A stretch of DNA of 64,000 nucleotides from Roseibium denhamense (GTDB lineage Bacteria > Pseudomonadota > Alphaproteobacteria > Rhizobiales > Stappiaceae): assembly GCF_009711415.1 (NCBI RefSeq), contig NZ_SMLZ01000110.1, positions 152,905 to 216,904 on the forward strand. Direction: 5' to 3'. The notes beneath the pieces were generated by a model. It did not search any database, was not told the origin of the DNA, and worked only from the letters and a program-made list of their open reading frames with translations. This document shows positions 53,519 through 62,882 of the stretch, piece by piece. The stretch's first letter is position 1; each line of letters opens with the position of its first letter. The position numbers and the translations under genes were made by a program.

Positions 53519-55172
53519 GGCTCTGACTCACATTTGCTGCTGTTTGAAGACAGGCTTTTGCTGATTCACTGGAGGATCAGCTTATGCGACATCGAATTCC
53601 GCGCGCGAGCCTCGCGCCTGACGGCTTTTCAGTAGATGAAGTGAAGGTTGCAGCGGATAGCGTTCAAATTCAGTTGCGGTCGCGTCAGCCCTTTGGAAGA
53701 TGTCCGGACTGCGGGCGAGTAAGCCGAAGAGTTCAAAGCCGTTATGTGCGCCGGCCTGCTGACCTTCCGCTTTCCGGTCGGCGTGTCCAACTGAAGATAG
53801 TCGCGCGCCGGTTCTGGTGCGATGCTGTCCTGTGCGGTCGACGCATCTTCTGCGAGCAGTTCGATGGCAGTGTGCTGGCTCGCTATGGTCGGCGTACCCA
53901 GCGACTGGAAACAATCGTCCATCATCTCGGCCTGGCACTGGGTGGCAGACCGGCCGCCGCCTTTGCCAACCGCCTCATGATGCCGGTGAGCAACGACACG
54001 CTGCTACGGGTGGTTCGCCGGCGTATTGCCGATCAGAGCGACGAACTCACTGTCATAGGCATTGACGACTTTGCCTTTCGACGCGGCCAGACCTACGGAA
54101 CGATCGTTTGCGACCTGGAACGGCGGAGGCCTGTCACCCTCTTGCCAGATCGGGCGCTGGATACGTCTCGATCATGGCTTGCCCAACATCAGTCGATATC
54201 GATCGTCGCTCGCGACAGGGGTGGCGGCTATGGTGAGGCCATCGCGAAGGCCTTGCCTGATGCAGAGCAGGTCGCTGACCGTTGGCATCTGATGGAGAAT
54301 TCCAGCCGGGCCTTTCTCGATGCTGTCGGCAGGTCTATGCGCCAGATCAGGCAAGCGGTCGGCAGCAATGTCGTTGACCCCGAGCTTTTGACTTATGCGG
54401 AAAAGTTGCAATACGAGGGTTATCTGCGCCGTCAGGAAACGAATGAAGCGATCCGCGAGCTTTCGAAAAAGGGCACCCCCATTCGGCAGATCGTGCGGCA
54501 AACCGGTCATAGCCGGAAGCTTGTCCGCGACGTATTAAGAGGCCAGCGCCTTGATGTCTTTCGTACACGGCCCAGCTCGCTCGATAGCTGGCTGCCTTGG
54601 CTCAATGGCCGCTGGGACGAAGGAGCTCGAAACGCTTTGGCACTTTGGCGCGAGATGCGGGAGAAGGGCTTTCCAGGGCAAAGCGGTGTCGTCTCACAAT
54701 GGGCGCAGCGCCGCCGGCTGGCAGAGAAGGCCAACCAGAGTGGACTTGCCCGAACGCCATCGGTAAGGGTTATCGCTCGATTGATGACTGCCGCACGCGA
54801 TGATTTGGCGAAGTCCGAGGCAGTCTTGGTGGCGGCGATCGAAATGAGTGTTCCGGAACTGGTGGCCGCGCGCGACACCATCGGCGACTTCCAATCCATG
54901 ATCCGCTCGAAGACAGCACGCAGGCTTGATGATTGGCTTGAAACAGCCAAGAACAGCTTGGTCGGATCCTTCGCAAAAGGCGTCGAAAAGGATATCGACG
55001 CCGTTCGAAACGCCATCATCTCTCCTTGGTCGAATGGGCAAACTGAGGGACAGATCACGCGCCTGAAGCTCATCAAACGCCAAATGTACGGGCGAGTAAA
55101 ACTCGATCTGCTGCAAGCGCGTTTGATTGGTGCACCATAAGATCTGTACGTCAGCAAAAGTGCGTCAGAGCC
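53519..55172 (+). mobile_element. ISL3-family insertion sequence, 1654 bp
   Basis: Imperfect terminal repeats: GGCTCTGACTCACATTTGCT at the left (53519-53538) and the complement of GGCTCTGACGCACTTTTGCT at the right (55153-55172), 18 of 20 matching. One full transposase gene lies inside. The 8-bp flanks are not alike (CGAGAATT left, AAGAATGA right), so no target duplication is left; the right flank is mid-gene IS110 sequence and the left flank is an IS21 end. A deletion or recombination after insertion is therefore likely. Confidence 0.88.
53584..55140 (+). CDS. ISL3-family transposase
   Basis: A 518-residue transposase. The N-terminal zinc-finger-like part is CPDCGRVSRRVQSRYVRR, followed by a DDE core with the first Asp in VIGIDDFAFRRGQTYGTIVCD and the second in VARDRGGGYGEAI, then VADRWHL; the last Glu is in SNGQTEGQITRLKLIKRQMYGR near the C-terminus. 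The frame is intact from ATG to stop. Length and the closing motif are normal for the ISL3 family. It can probably still mobilise its element. Confidence 0.94.
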   Translation: MRHRIPRASLAPDGFSVDEVKVAADSVQIQLRSRQPFGRCPDCGRVSRRVQSRYVRRPADLPLSGRRVQLKIVARRFWCDAVLCGRRIFCEQFDGSVLARYGRRTQRLETIVHHLGLALGGRPAAAFANRLMMPVSNDTLLRVVRRRIADQSDELTVIGIDDFAFRRGQTYGTIVCDLERRRPVTLLPDRALDTSRSWLAQHQSISIVARDRGGGYGEAIAKALPDAEQVADRWHLMENSSRAFLDAVGRSMRQIRQAVGSNVVDPELLTYAEKLQYEGYLRRQETNEAIRELSKKGTPIRQIVRQTGHSRKLVRDVLRGQRLDVFRTRPSSLDSWLPWLNGRWDEGARNALALWREMREKGFPGQSGVVSQWAQRRRLAEKANQSGLARTPSVRVIARLMTAARDDLAKSEAVLVAAIEMSVPELVAARDTIGDFQSMIRSKTARRLDDWLETAKNSLVGSFAKGVEKDIDAVRNAIISPWSNGQTEGQITRLKLIKRQMYGRVKLDLLQARLIGAP

Positions 55173-56114
55173 AAGAATGACCCCAAGGATGCCCAGGTTA
55201 TCTTGCACATGCTGGAGATCGGTGCCGTGCAGTTTTTCCATGACCCGTTGGTGACCGGTACGGCCGACATCCAGGAGCTATCAAAGACCCACGAGATCGT
55301 TTCACGCTCAAAGACCGAACTCTGGCACCGTATCCTGACTCATTACCTGCCGCTATATTTTCCGGAAGCCGACCGCTTTCATCGAAACTCGCGGACGGAT
55401 TGGTTTTTGGCTTTCCTGGAGAAGTACCCATCGCCACACATGATCACCGCCATGAGCCGGGAGGCCTTCATCGCAGATGCCTGGGCGGTTGTCGGCCGCA
55501 AAGTGTCTAAAGAACGCCTGCTTTCAGATATTTACGCTACTGCTGTTGGTTCGGTTGGCCTACCGGTTCATCCGGATTCTGATGCCGTTCGCATGTTCCG
55601 TTTGGTACTGGCCGAGGGGCGCAGCCTGATCCGGCAACGCGATGAGATTGAGGCCCGAGCGGTCAAGCTGCTGTCTGATCTATCTGACTACCAGTTGCTG
55701 ACGACCATTCCCGGCATCGGTCCGATCAACGCCATGACCATCCTGGCTGAGGCTGGCAACCTGCGTCGTTTCCGCCATCACCAGCAGTTCCTGAAGTTCT
55801 GCGGAATGGATCTCGCCACCGTCCAGTCAGGCATGTTCCGCGGCCAAAGCCGAATCTCAAAGTATGGCAACGCCCGGCTGCGACGTACCCTCTGGATGGC
55901 TGGCCAGACAGCAGTGTTGAAGAAAACGAACAGTTTCCGCGACAAGTTCGAACGCTACATCTCAAGGGACCGGCACAATGCTCATCTGCGTCGCAAGGCC
56001 TACACCGCAATCGCTGCCAAGATGGCTCGCACTGCACACGCCGTAGTCAAGAACGGCGAACCCTATCGTCCCTTCTTCGAGGGGATGAGCCCAGGCGGAA
56101 AGACCTCTCTCTGA
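55173..56114 (+). pseudogene. IS110-family transposase, N-terminus lost
   Basis: The frame continues in phase from the ISL3 end (AKNDPKDAQVILHMLEIGAV), so the remnant begins mid-protein. About the first 80-100 residues with the RuvC-like DEDD catalytic core are missing. The C-terminal transposase_20 domain is whole: TTIPGIGPINAMTILAEAG, then FCGMDLATVQSGMFRGQSRISKYGNARLRRTLW. The gene reads without stop to 56114. It cannot make an active enzyme. ISL3 inserted into, or recombined with, this gene; the missing half is not in the window. Confidence 0.87.
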
Positions 56115-56348
56115 AGAGCCGTGGAGGCAGCTTGCTGACCTCGTAGATAATGTTCGGGCTTTCTGCTTGGGATTTGGAATCTCGTATTGAGGACGGTGAG
56201 AGCCGCCAGCAGGCGTACTCTGTGTTTGCTATGGAAGAGATCATTTCTTGACGGCAGAGCCCGTCTGGGCAAACGTAACAGGGCATTCGGAACGCCGTAT
56301 GCCCCATGACCTGCTGACTAAAGCAGCCAATTTTTCCCGACATAGGAC
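56115..56348. other. IS110 downstream flank and junction with an IS3 remnant
   Basis: This 234-bp stretch follows the IS110 transposase stop and ends where IS3 orfB sequence begins at about 56349 (minus strand). It likely holds the IS110 right end. No gene was recognised; frames through it join unlike sequences. Confidence 0.45.
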
Positions 56349-56915
56349 GTTGTCTGATCTGATGTTGGCTGGAACACCTCGAAGGATGAAGAGATCCGTC
56401 AGCACATCAATCACGTCGGTGGCGTTCAGCCTTCGCTTCACCCGGATTGCCAGGCACTCTCGGGAATACTCGTCCAGGATGTTCAGAGTCCGGAATGCCT
56501 TTCCTTCATTGGTTCGGCAATGCACGAAGTCATAACTCCAGACATGATTGGGATACTCTGGTCGCAACCGGACACATGATCCGTCGTTCAGCCAGAGCCG
56601 CCCTCTCTTTGGTTGTTTCATAGGAACTTTCAGCCCCTCTCGTCGCCAAAGTCGCTCAACACGCTTGTCATTCACATGCCAACCGGCCTCTCTGAGCAAA
56701 GCAGCAATCCGACGGTAGCCGTAACGGCCATACTGGCGGGTCAGCTCAATCATATCCGCCACAAGACGTTCTTCGTCAGCACGCCCTGCTGGACATTTCC
56801 TCTGCGTGGATCGGTGCTGACCCAAAACACGGCAGGTTCGACGCTCTGACACGCCAAGATGTTGGCGGATATGATCGATGCAGGCGCGACGACGGGCGGG
56901 GCTCAGAAGTTTCCC
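56349..56915 (-). pseudogene. IS3-family transposase OrfB, C-terminus lost
   Basis: The HTH_21 domain (YGRYGYRRIAALLREAGWHVNDKRVERLWRREGLKVP) and the first part of the rve core (NHVWSYDFVHCRTNEGKAFRTLNILDEYSRECLAI) are clear. After ANIRSDN the sequence leaves the family, so the third catalytic residue is absent. The frame starts inside orfA, in phase with KLLSPARRRACIDHIRQHLGVSERR, as expected for an OrfAB frameshift product. Not functional. Confidence 0.85.
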
Positions 56916-57181
56916 TTTGCGGCCTCTGACAAGATCAGCTTGTCTAGGGTCAGGTCAGAGACCGCCTTGCGCAGCCGCTCGTTCTCTTTCTGAAGGCGTT
57001 TGAGTTCTTTCAGTTGGTCGGTTCCCATCCCACCATACTGCTTGCGCCAACGGTAAAACGTCTGTTCGGTGATGCGAACCTGTCGAATGGCATCGATCCT
57101 CGGCATCCCTTGGCCGACAAGGACTTCAACCTGCCGCAACTTCGAGACAATTTCTTCTGGCTTGCGACGTTTCGTAGACAT
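56903..57181 (-). CDS. IS3-family transposase OrfA
   Basis: A 92-residue protein with helix-turn-helix (PEEIVSKLRQVEVLVGQGM, IRQVRITEQTFYRWRKQYGGMG) and a leucine-zipper coiled coil (LKELKRLQKENERLRKAVSDLTLDKLILSEA). It is complete, but its partner orfB is truncated. It overlaps the orfB frame by about a dozen bases. Confidence 0.88.
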   Translation of the reverse strand: MSTKRRKPEEIVSKLRQVEVLVGQGMPRIDAIRQVRITEQTFYRWRKQYGGMGTDQLKELKRLQKENERLRKAVSDLTLDKLILSEAAKGNF

Positions 57182-57237
57182 TTTGATCCTCCGATTTCCT
57201 AAACATAACGGCGGACCACTTCAAAGGGGGAGGATCA

Positions 57238-57456
57238 CCTTTCAGTGCCCCCCGCGGCACCAACCATGCCGCGTGGCCGGACTTCGGGAATGAACGAAAT
57301 CTGTCTGGATCGGATCTTCCTGAGAGTTATGCTGTGGTGCTTGCCGAGAAGTCGTCAGTAATGATCCATATGATTGAGTATGGGTACAATGGTGATGTGA
57401 GGACCGAGGGTTCCCCAGAGTATGCGGACTGGGACCGCCTAACCATGCTGCGTTAG
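57238..57456 (+). pseudogene. C-terminal fragment of an unknown gene
   Basis: From the IS3 end to TAG at 57454-57456 the plus strand has an open frame of about 72 codons with protein-like content (HAAWPDFGNERN, LPESYAVVLAEKSSVMIHMI, EYADWDRLTMLR) but no start codon context. It looks like the 3' end of a host gene cut by the IS insertion. No family was recognised. Confidence 0.5.
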
Positions 57457-57599
57457 CGGCGGGTAACAGATCAGGTCGAACACCTGCGTGGCGGTATGGA
57501 GCTTGTTTCTACGGAAGTGACCCTTGTCATGCCGCTTTACTTCGCGCGTCTTAATCACCACTTGCAATAGGCGAGCCCTGTTGACCTGATTGACCGCTG
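57457..57599. other. Spacer between gene fragments
   Basis: Short sequence between the plus-strand fragment and the Gly-rich fragment; a minus-strand frame passes through it (KTREVKRHDKGHF) but cannot be assigned. Confidence 0.3.
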
Positions 57600-57873
57600 G
57601 GGCCAACCGGCTCCGCCGCCCCCTTGGGCAGTCTGCTCCCCTAGGGCCACTTCCACTGCAGAAGCCACGGGGTGCGCCTCCACTGCCACCAGAACCGCCT
57701 GGGCCTCCTTCGCCGCCATTTCCTCCTGCACCTGCCGTGCCACTGTTCCCTTTAAAGTCGATTTGACTAACTGGCACGCCAATCAAGGTGAGAGTTCCAC
57801 CGTCACCACCGTTTCCACCTCGGCCTCCCACTTCGCCAGTGCCCCCGGGGCCGCCGTTCCCGCCGCGTCCAGC
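57600..57873 (-). pseudogene. Fragment of a glycine-rich protein gene, joined to an IS3 transposase
   Basis: On the minus strand this codes about 85 residues of Gly-rich repeat: RGGNGGPGGTGEVGGRGGNGG, then the single ordered strand GGTLTLIGVPVSQIDFKGNSG, then AGAGGNGGEGGPGGSGGSGG. Two Gly-rich arms around a TLTLIG-type strand recall long Gly-rich surface or repeat proteins. The 5' side runs in frame into IS3 OrfB (SMSG then AGRGG), which is a junction, not a real fusion gene. No start or natural end is visible. Confidence 0.6.
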
Positions 57874-58797
57874 GCCGCTCATTGAGACCTGGAAGCCATG
57901 CTGGCGCAGAAGCTTCTGATAGTCGTGAGAGCAATATTGGCTACCGAGGTCCGTGTGGTGAATGCAGCCCCTGGGCGGACGGCGCAAGGCGATGGCCATA
58001 TTCAGAGCCCGGATGGCCAGATCGCGTTTCATCCGGTTGCTGACAGCCCAACCTACGACACGTCTGGAATGCAGGTCGAGGATAACGGCCAGGTAGAGCC
58101 GCCCTCCCAGGTCCACACATAGCTGATGTCGCCAGCCCATTTCCGGTTCGGCCGGTCAGCAGAAAAGTCACGGTTCAGCAGATTTGGCGCGATGTTGAAC
58201 TTGTGATTGCTGTCGGTTGTCACCTTGTACTTCTTGCTCCTTGTCACGGTGATCGCATTCTAACGCATCCGCCGTCCAATACCCCGATGACCGGCATCAA
58301 GTCCGAGCGCCTTCAGGTGTTCGGTCATGCGAGGACGCCCATAGCTGCCAGGCGAAAACCGAAATTGCTCTCGGATTTGAGCAAGCAAGACCAAATCCTG
58401 ACGCTTCCGGTCACTTACAGGGCGATCCCGCCAGAAACGGTGGCCCCGGGGACTGACGTTCATGATCTGACATAATCTGGAAGCCGGAAAAACACCTTGG
58501 TTCTCCGCGATGAATGAAAACCTCATTTGCTTCTTTCCGCAAAGAAATGGCTGGCCTTTTTAACGCCTCCCTCTCCTCCCGGAGCAGGCGGTTTTCTCGG
58601 CGAAGCTTCGCTCTCTGCTTTTCAAGGTCAGATTGGGTGGCCGGTTTCTCAGGATCGCGCCGGATATGCTGTATCCAACGGTCCAGTGTCGAGAAACCAA
58701 CACCAAGATCTTGGGCGACTTGCCTACGAGACAAGCCGCTGGTCAGCGCGATCCCTACGGCTTCTGCGCGAAACTCCGCGCCGTGACGTGATGCCAT
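57874..58797 (-). pseudogene. IS3-family OrfA and OrfB, several frameshifts
   Basis: OrfA (from ATG 58797, AAGGAG 7 nt upstream) reads FRAEAVGIALTSGLSRRQVAQDLGVGFSTLDRW, then drifts out of frame at the AAAAAGG run, where a KKASHFFAERSK end would be expected. OrfB opens at ATG 58526 (MRFSFIAENQGVFPASRLCQ), stops at 58260 after GIGRRMR, resumes as KKYKVTTDSNHKFNIAPNLL, shifts again after DISYVWTWEGG and ends as GCIHHTDLGSQYCSHDYQKLL. At least three lesions and loss of the last catalytic residue make it inactive. Confidence 0.85.
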
Positions 58798-58860
58798 GAA
58801 CATTCTCCTTTGTGGCAAAATACCAAGTCAAAGGAGCGGTACAAATCCGGGACAGGTCCA
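57874..58860 (-). mobile_element. IS3-family element, decayed and truncated
   Basis: The right end is the complement of TGGACCTGTCCCGGATTTGT, ending at 58860, followed leftward by orfA and orfB. The left side stops at about 57874, right after SMSG of OrfB, where family members continue KGNCYDNA; the last third of the element is gone. The coding parts hold several frameshifts and a stop. It is an older remnant than the other IS copies here. Confidence 0.82.
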
Positions 58861-59194
58861 GTTTCGCCATGCGAGAGAGGTTACTGCGATTTCTTCGACG
58901 CCCGTTTCCGAGATAAACTCTGGACGAAAAAACCTTCTACTCCCTGAAAAAGGTAAAAAGCCCTGATCGAGCAATGGAGGAAACACTACATTATCAAGGG
59001 CCCACAAAGCGCCTTGGACCACTGACACCGGAAGCCATAATCCCAATGGATCAAAACCCGAGCATGCACTAATGATCGAATCGAACCACTCCGGAGGGGC
59101 AGGTCAGTATCTGCAGTAAAAACCTCACATTCCAGTCACACTAACGTAGCAAAGCGGATGCACTAGTACCCGAAGTATTGTGTCGGGGGTAAGT
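58861..59194. other. Gap before the type I secretion operon
   Basis: This 334-bp stretch has no convincing gene. A leftward frame (58828-59046) contains FFRPEFISETGVEEIAVTSL, which could be a decayed host fragment, but it crosses the IS end. The operon promoter should lie near its right end; no clear -35/-10 pair was found. Confidence 0.45.
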
Positions 59195-60568
59195 ATGCGT
59201 TCCATTTTAATATTGATATTGTCATACCTAACACTATCCGTGCCGGCGTCTGCACAGACGGTGCACTTGCAGGAAGCAGTTCAATCCGCAACGCAGAATC
59301 ACCCGAAAGTTCTAGAAGCAAGCAGCAACTACAGGATGGAGGCCGCCCGGCTCCGCCAGTCTGTCGGCCGATACTCGCCGACTGTTGACCTGGCTGCCGC
59401 GATCGGTCCGCAGTACGTCGACAAACCGAATTCTCTTTCTGTCGATGAAAATCGGGAATGGAAAACCAAACGCCAGGCTGACCTTACAGCAAGTCTAGTC
59501 CTGTTCAATGGGTTTAAGCGCGCGAATGATGTTTATTCACGTATCGCCAGCCTCAACGCATCCTCATATGCAGTCCTGGACGAGACCGAACAAACCGCAC
59601 TTGCGGCGACTGAGGCATATCTCGATGTAATCAGGCATCGAAACATTCTCTTGATCGCCAAAAACAATGTCGACATCCACCGATCATATCTGTCGCAAAT
59701 TACTAGCTCATTTGAAAATGGTGGGGCCACAGGCGGCGATGTTGCCCAGGCCCGAGAGCGCCTGCGGGCAGCAGAAAAGGTAATTGCGGATGTGCGCCAA
59801 GCGGTCGGTTTGGCAGATGCGAAATACGAGTCAATCGTCGGTATCGCGCCACAACGCCTGACCGCTCCAGCCTACCCGAAGACACTGCCGAATTCCGTTG
59901 GTCAGGCAATCGCAAAAGCAAGGGCCAGTCATCCCGCTTTAAAATCTAGTGAAATGGCCGTTGAGCAAGCCGAGTTCGAACGCAAGAGGGCGCGGAGCGA
60001 CTACTATCCAACTCTTAGCCTAGACGGTAGCGCCTCCGTCGGTGAAGACGTCGGCGGAACGTCCGGACTGAACAACGAGTATTTTGTCGGGGTGCGTGTT
60101 GCATGGAACCTATTTGACGGAGGCATCAAGAACGCCCGCGAACGCGAACGTGTGGAAGAGGTTTCGGCTCGCAAACACCAGCTGGACCAGATCCGAAGAG
60201 ACGTCGATCTTGCTGTTCGAGACGCATGGGTTAAGAAAGTCACGGTCGATGAGCAGGCCAGTGATCTTCGTGCCCAACTCGCCGAAGCGGATCGAATGGT
60301 GGCCGCATTTAAACGGGAGTACGAGGCGGGAACGCGCAGCTACTTCGATCTCATGACGGCTGAAAGCAACCGATTTAACGTACGCATCGAACTGACAAGC
60401 ACCCAATCCATTGCGCACTATTCGCGCTATCAGCTGCTTGCGGCCACTGGCAAATTGCTGAGTTACTTCAACGTGCAACCGCCCGAGCAGCACCAGCTTT
60501 TGCAGCAGCCTAACAATCCTTTGGGCTTTGCACTTTCAAATGGTCTTTACCTGAAACCGCTTGACTGA
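59195..60568 (+). CDS. TolC-family outer-membrane protein of a type I secretion system
   Basis: A 457-residue outer-membrane factor. The start at 59195 follows GGGGG and opens a signal peptide (MRSILILILSYLTLSVPASA-Q). Two OEP halves are visible: TVHLQEAVQSATQNHPKVLEASSNYRMEAARLRQSVGRYSPTVDL and the later VGQAIAKARASHPALKSSEMAVEQAEFERKRARSDYYPTLSL, both with helical coiled coils. It would form the trimeric exit tunnel for the ABC transporter and adaptor encoded next. It is the first gene of the operon; the next gene starts 16 bp after its stop. Confidence 0.92.
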   Translation: MRSILILILSYLTLSVPASAQTVHLQEAVQSATQNHPKVLEASSNYRMEAARLRQSVGRYSPTVDLAAAIGPQYVDKPNSLSVDENREWKTKRQADLTASLVLFNGFKRANDVYSRIASLNASSYAVLDETEQTALAATEAYLDVIRHRNILLIAKNNVDIHRSYLSQITSSFENGGATGGDVAQARERLRAAEKVIADVRQAVGLADAKYESIVGIAPQRLTAPAYPKTLPNSVGQAIAKARASHPALKSSEMAVEQAEFERKRARSDYYPTLSLDGSASVGEDVGGTSGLNNEYFVGVRVAWNLFDGGIKNARERERVEEVSARKHQLDQIRRDVDLAVRDAWVKKVTVDEQASDLRAQLAEADRMVAAFKREYEAGTRSYFDLMTAESNRFNVRIELTSTQSIAHYSRYQLLAATGKLLSYFNVQPPEQHQLLQQPNNPLGFALSNGLYLKPLD

Positions 60569-60584
60569 ATCAGGAGCCGGTTGC

Positions 60585-62882
60585 GTGTTGGAAGGAAGTC
60601 CCGGCGCACCTCAAACCGGATGCGACCGGTACCCAACAGATCGAAGCTCCCGGCGTTTTACAGAAAATAGCCCCGTTGGGAGTGGAGCGTTGTTGCAGTC
60701 CGAAGACGTCCATGGCAACGAGCAGGTTAGGCTTCCTGATAACGGTCTTTTGGCGTGCTTGGTCCATGTCGCCAAGTTGCACGGCTTATCCGCCAACGCT
60801 TTGGAAATCGCGCACGGCCTTCCTGCCACTTCTACCGGATTAACAATCGACTACCTTGAAGAAGCAGCTGGTCGCCTAGGGTTGGTCACTCGGTCAGAAC
60901 AGCGCCGGCTGATCGCAATACCGGCGGTAACATTTCCGGTTCTTCTGACGCTGAAAGACGGATCTTTCGTGGTTTTGAAAGAGCGGACGAGTTCAGATAA
61001 ACTCGTGATTTTCATGCCGTCGCCGCTTGAAACAACACGCACTTTGTCCTCGAAACAACTTAATCAGGACTATACCGGCCTTTGTGTTTTCCTTACGCCA
61101 GAATTTGGTACGGCATCATACGACCCGACCAACGATGCGTTCGAAGCAAAACCGTCTCGCTGGTTCTGGTCAGCGGTCAGTATTTTCTGGCCGAATTACC
61201 TTCAGGTGGCGCTTTGCGGTTTATTTGTGAACCTGCTCGGGCTCGCCGCACCGCTGTTCACGATGAATGTCTATGACCGGGTTGTGCCGAACCTGGCGAT
61301 CCCCACCTTGTGGACGCTGACCGCGGGCGTTGCTTTAGCATTGGTGTTTGACTTTTTCCTGCGACTTCTGCGCACAAGCATCGTCGACCAGACCGGACGG
61401 CGGGTCGACATGGCAATTTCCGGCCGACTTTTTGACCACCTTCTGGCGATTAAACTGACAACTCGGCCCAACTCTTCGGGAGACCTATCGAACCAGATCC
61501 GCGAATTCGACACGGTGCGTGACCTGATCACATCCAGCACTGTGATCGCGCTAATGGACACCGTGTTTATCGGCTTGTTCCTCTATGTGATCTGGCTGCT
61601 TGTCGGTCCGCTCGCATATGTTGTCGGCGCCGCTGTCCCGTTGGTTCTCGTGGTCACGATTTTGTGCCAACTACCACTGGAAAGCGCTGTGCGGCGCAGC
61701 CAGCAGGACAGCGGCCGCCGCCATGGCCTCTTGTTCGAGACCCTATCCGGCCTTGAGACCGTTAAGTCGATCGGGGCAGCCTCATGGCTCCGGCGCAAAT
61801 GGGACCGTAATGTCGCACTTTCAGCAAGCTCCGCCGCCCAGGCGCGGTTCTGGAACAGCATTGCCCTCTCGGTACTCACGTCGGTCCAACAGGTGACGAC
61901 CATCGCCGTCACAGTTTGGGGTGTTTTTTTGATCCTCGATGGCGAAATCACCATGGGCGCCGTCATCGCCACCAACCTATTGGCCGGCCGTGTCCTTGCG
62001 CCGCTTGCAAACGTTGCCCAGACCCTAAGCCGCCTATCACAGGCGCGCTCGGCCGTAAGAAGCCTCAACGCATTCATGGCGTTGCCCGCCGACCGCAATG
62101 GGGCCGGTCTCGCCTTGCCAGCTCCCATCCGCGCAGGATCAAGTCTGGAGATCCGCGACATTGGCGTTCAGTACCCCGGCCAGGCCATGCCCGCTCTTGA
62201 AAAGGTCAGCACTCGCTTTCAAGCGGGGGAACGTGTCGGAATTGTTGGTCTTGTAGGTGCGGGGAAATCGACTTTCGGACGGGCGCTCTCCGGTCTGGTA
62301 GATCCCTCTACCGGTCAAGTTCTTTTCAACGGGATCGATTGCCGGCAGTTCGGACCCGCCACATTGCGTCAGGCAGTCAGGTACTGCGGACAGGATCCGG
62401 ATATTTTTTCCGGAACCGTGCGCGACAACCTCTTGATGTCCCAACCGTTTGCTGACGACGACGCGCTGCTGGCTGCGGTCCGCCAATCTGGACTGGAACG
62501 CCACCTTGCTCAACACGATAAGGGCTTGGACATGGATGTGTTGGAACGCGGTCGGAATTTGTCGGGTGGACAACGACAATCGATCGCGCTGGCTAGGATC
62601 TTCCTATCCCCTCCCTCTTTTCTGTTCCTGGATGAGCCCTCTGCAGCTATGGACAAACAGGCCGAGCGGGAGCTGATGGGACAACTTGCCGAGATTGCTC
62701 GACAGGGAACTGCCTTGCTAATTGCCACTCACAAGGAGGCCGCGCTGGCACATGTAGATCGGATTCTCGTGTTTGATCGCGGCCGACTTGCACTCGACGG
62801 ACCGCGTGATCTGGTCCTCCAAAAACTTGCCTCCTTCCAAAAACCGGTTCACCAGGTCAAAGCGGATGCAAAGAGCAGTTGA
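60585..62882 (+). CDS. Type I secretion ABC transporter/permease (LapB-like, degenerate C39 domain)
   Basis: A 765-residue inner-membrane exporter. The start at GTG 60585 has AGGAG 8 nt upstream; a TTG at 60561 would overlap the previous gene. The N-terminal C39-like domain (DNGLLACLVHVAKLHGLSAN) has Asn where the peptidase has its catalytic Cys, so it is a non-cleaving C39-like domain of the LapB/HlyB sort. Five to six membrane helices follow (ALCGLFVNLLGLAAPLFTMNVYDRVVPN and others), then the ATPase with Walker A GLVGAGKST, signature LSGGQRQS and Walker B FLFLDEPSAAMD. It exports a C-terminally signalled protein, probably an RTX adhesin, outside the window. Confidence 0.93.
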   Translation: MLEGSPGAPQTGCDRYPTDRSSRRFTENSPVGSGALLQSEDVHGNEQVRLPDNGLLACLVHVAKLHGLSANALEIAHGLPATSTGLTIDYLEEAAGRLGLVTRSEQRRLIAIPAVTFPVLLTLKDGSFVVLKERTSSDKLVIFMPSPLETTRTLSSKQLNQDYTGLCVFLTPEFGTASYDPTNDAFEAKPSRWFWSAVSIFWPNYLQVALCGLFVNLLGLAAPLFTMNVYDRVVPNLAIPTLWTLTAGVALALVFDFFLRLLRTSIVDQTGRRVDMAISGRLFDHLLAIKLTTRPNSSGDLSNQIREFDTVRDLITSSTVIALMDTVFIGLFLYVIWLLVGPLAYVVGAAVPLVLVVTILCQLPLESAVRRSQQDSGRRHGLLFETLSGLETVKSIGAASWLRRKWDRNVALSASSAAQARFWNSIALSVLTSVQQVTTIAVTVWGVFLILDGEITMGAVIATNLLAGRVLAPLANVAQTLSRLSQARSAVRSLNAFMALPADRNGAGLALPAPIRAGSSLEIRDIGVQYPGQAMPALEKVSTRFQAGERVGIVGLVGAGKSTFGRALSGLVDPSTGQVLFNGIDCRQFGPATLRQAVRYCGQDPDIFSGTVRDNLLMSQPFADDDALLAAVRQSGLERHLAQHDKGLDMDVLERGRNLSGGQRQSIALARIFLSPPSFLFLDEPSAAMDKQAERELMGQLAEIARQGTALLIATHKEAALAHVDRILVFDRGRLALDGPRDLVLQKLASFQKPVHQVKADAKSS

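Larger units (their letters stand above)
56349..57237 (-). mobile_element. IS3-family element (IS407-like), truncated at its 3' side
   Basis: The right end is the complement of TGATCCTCCCCCTTTGAAGT, ending at 57237, with leftward orfA and orfB behind. The other end is missing: orfB stops matching after IRSDN near 56349, where the rest of the DDE domain should follow. About one quarter of the element is lost. It forms part of the IS cluster right of the Mu-like segment. Confidence 0.8.

Noticed and set aside
57439..58140. A 233-codon transposase plus Gly-rich fusion gene
   Set aside because: The frame begins within a frameshifted IS3 orfB and joins unrelated sequence at about 57873; it is a junction artefact of decay, not a functional fusion.
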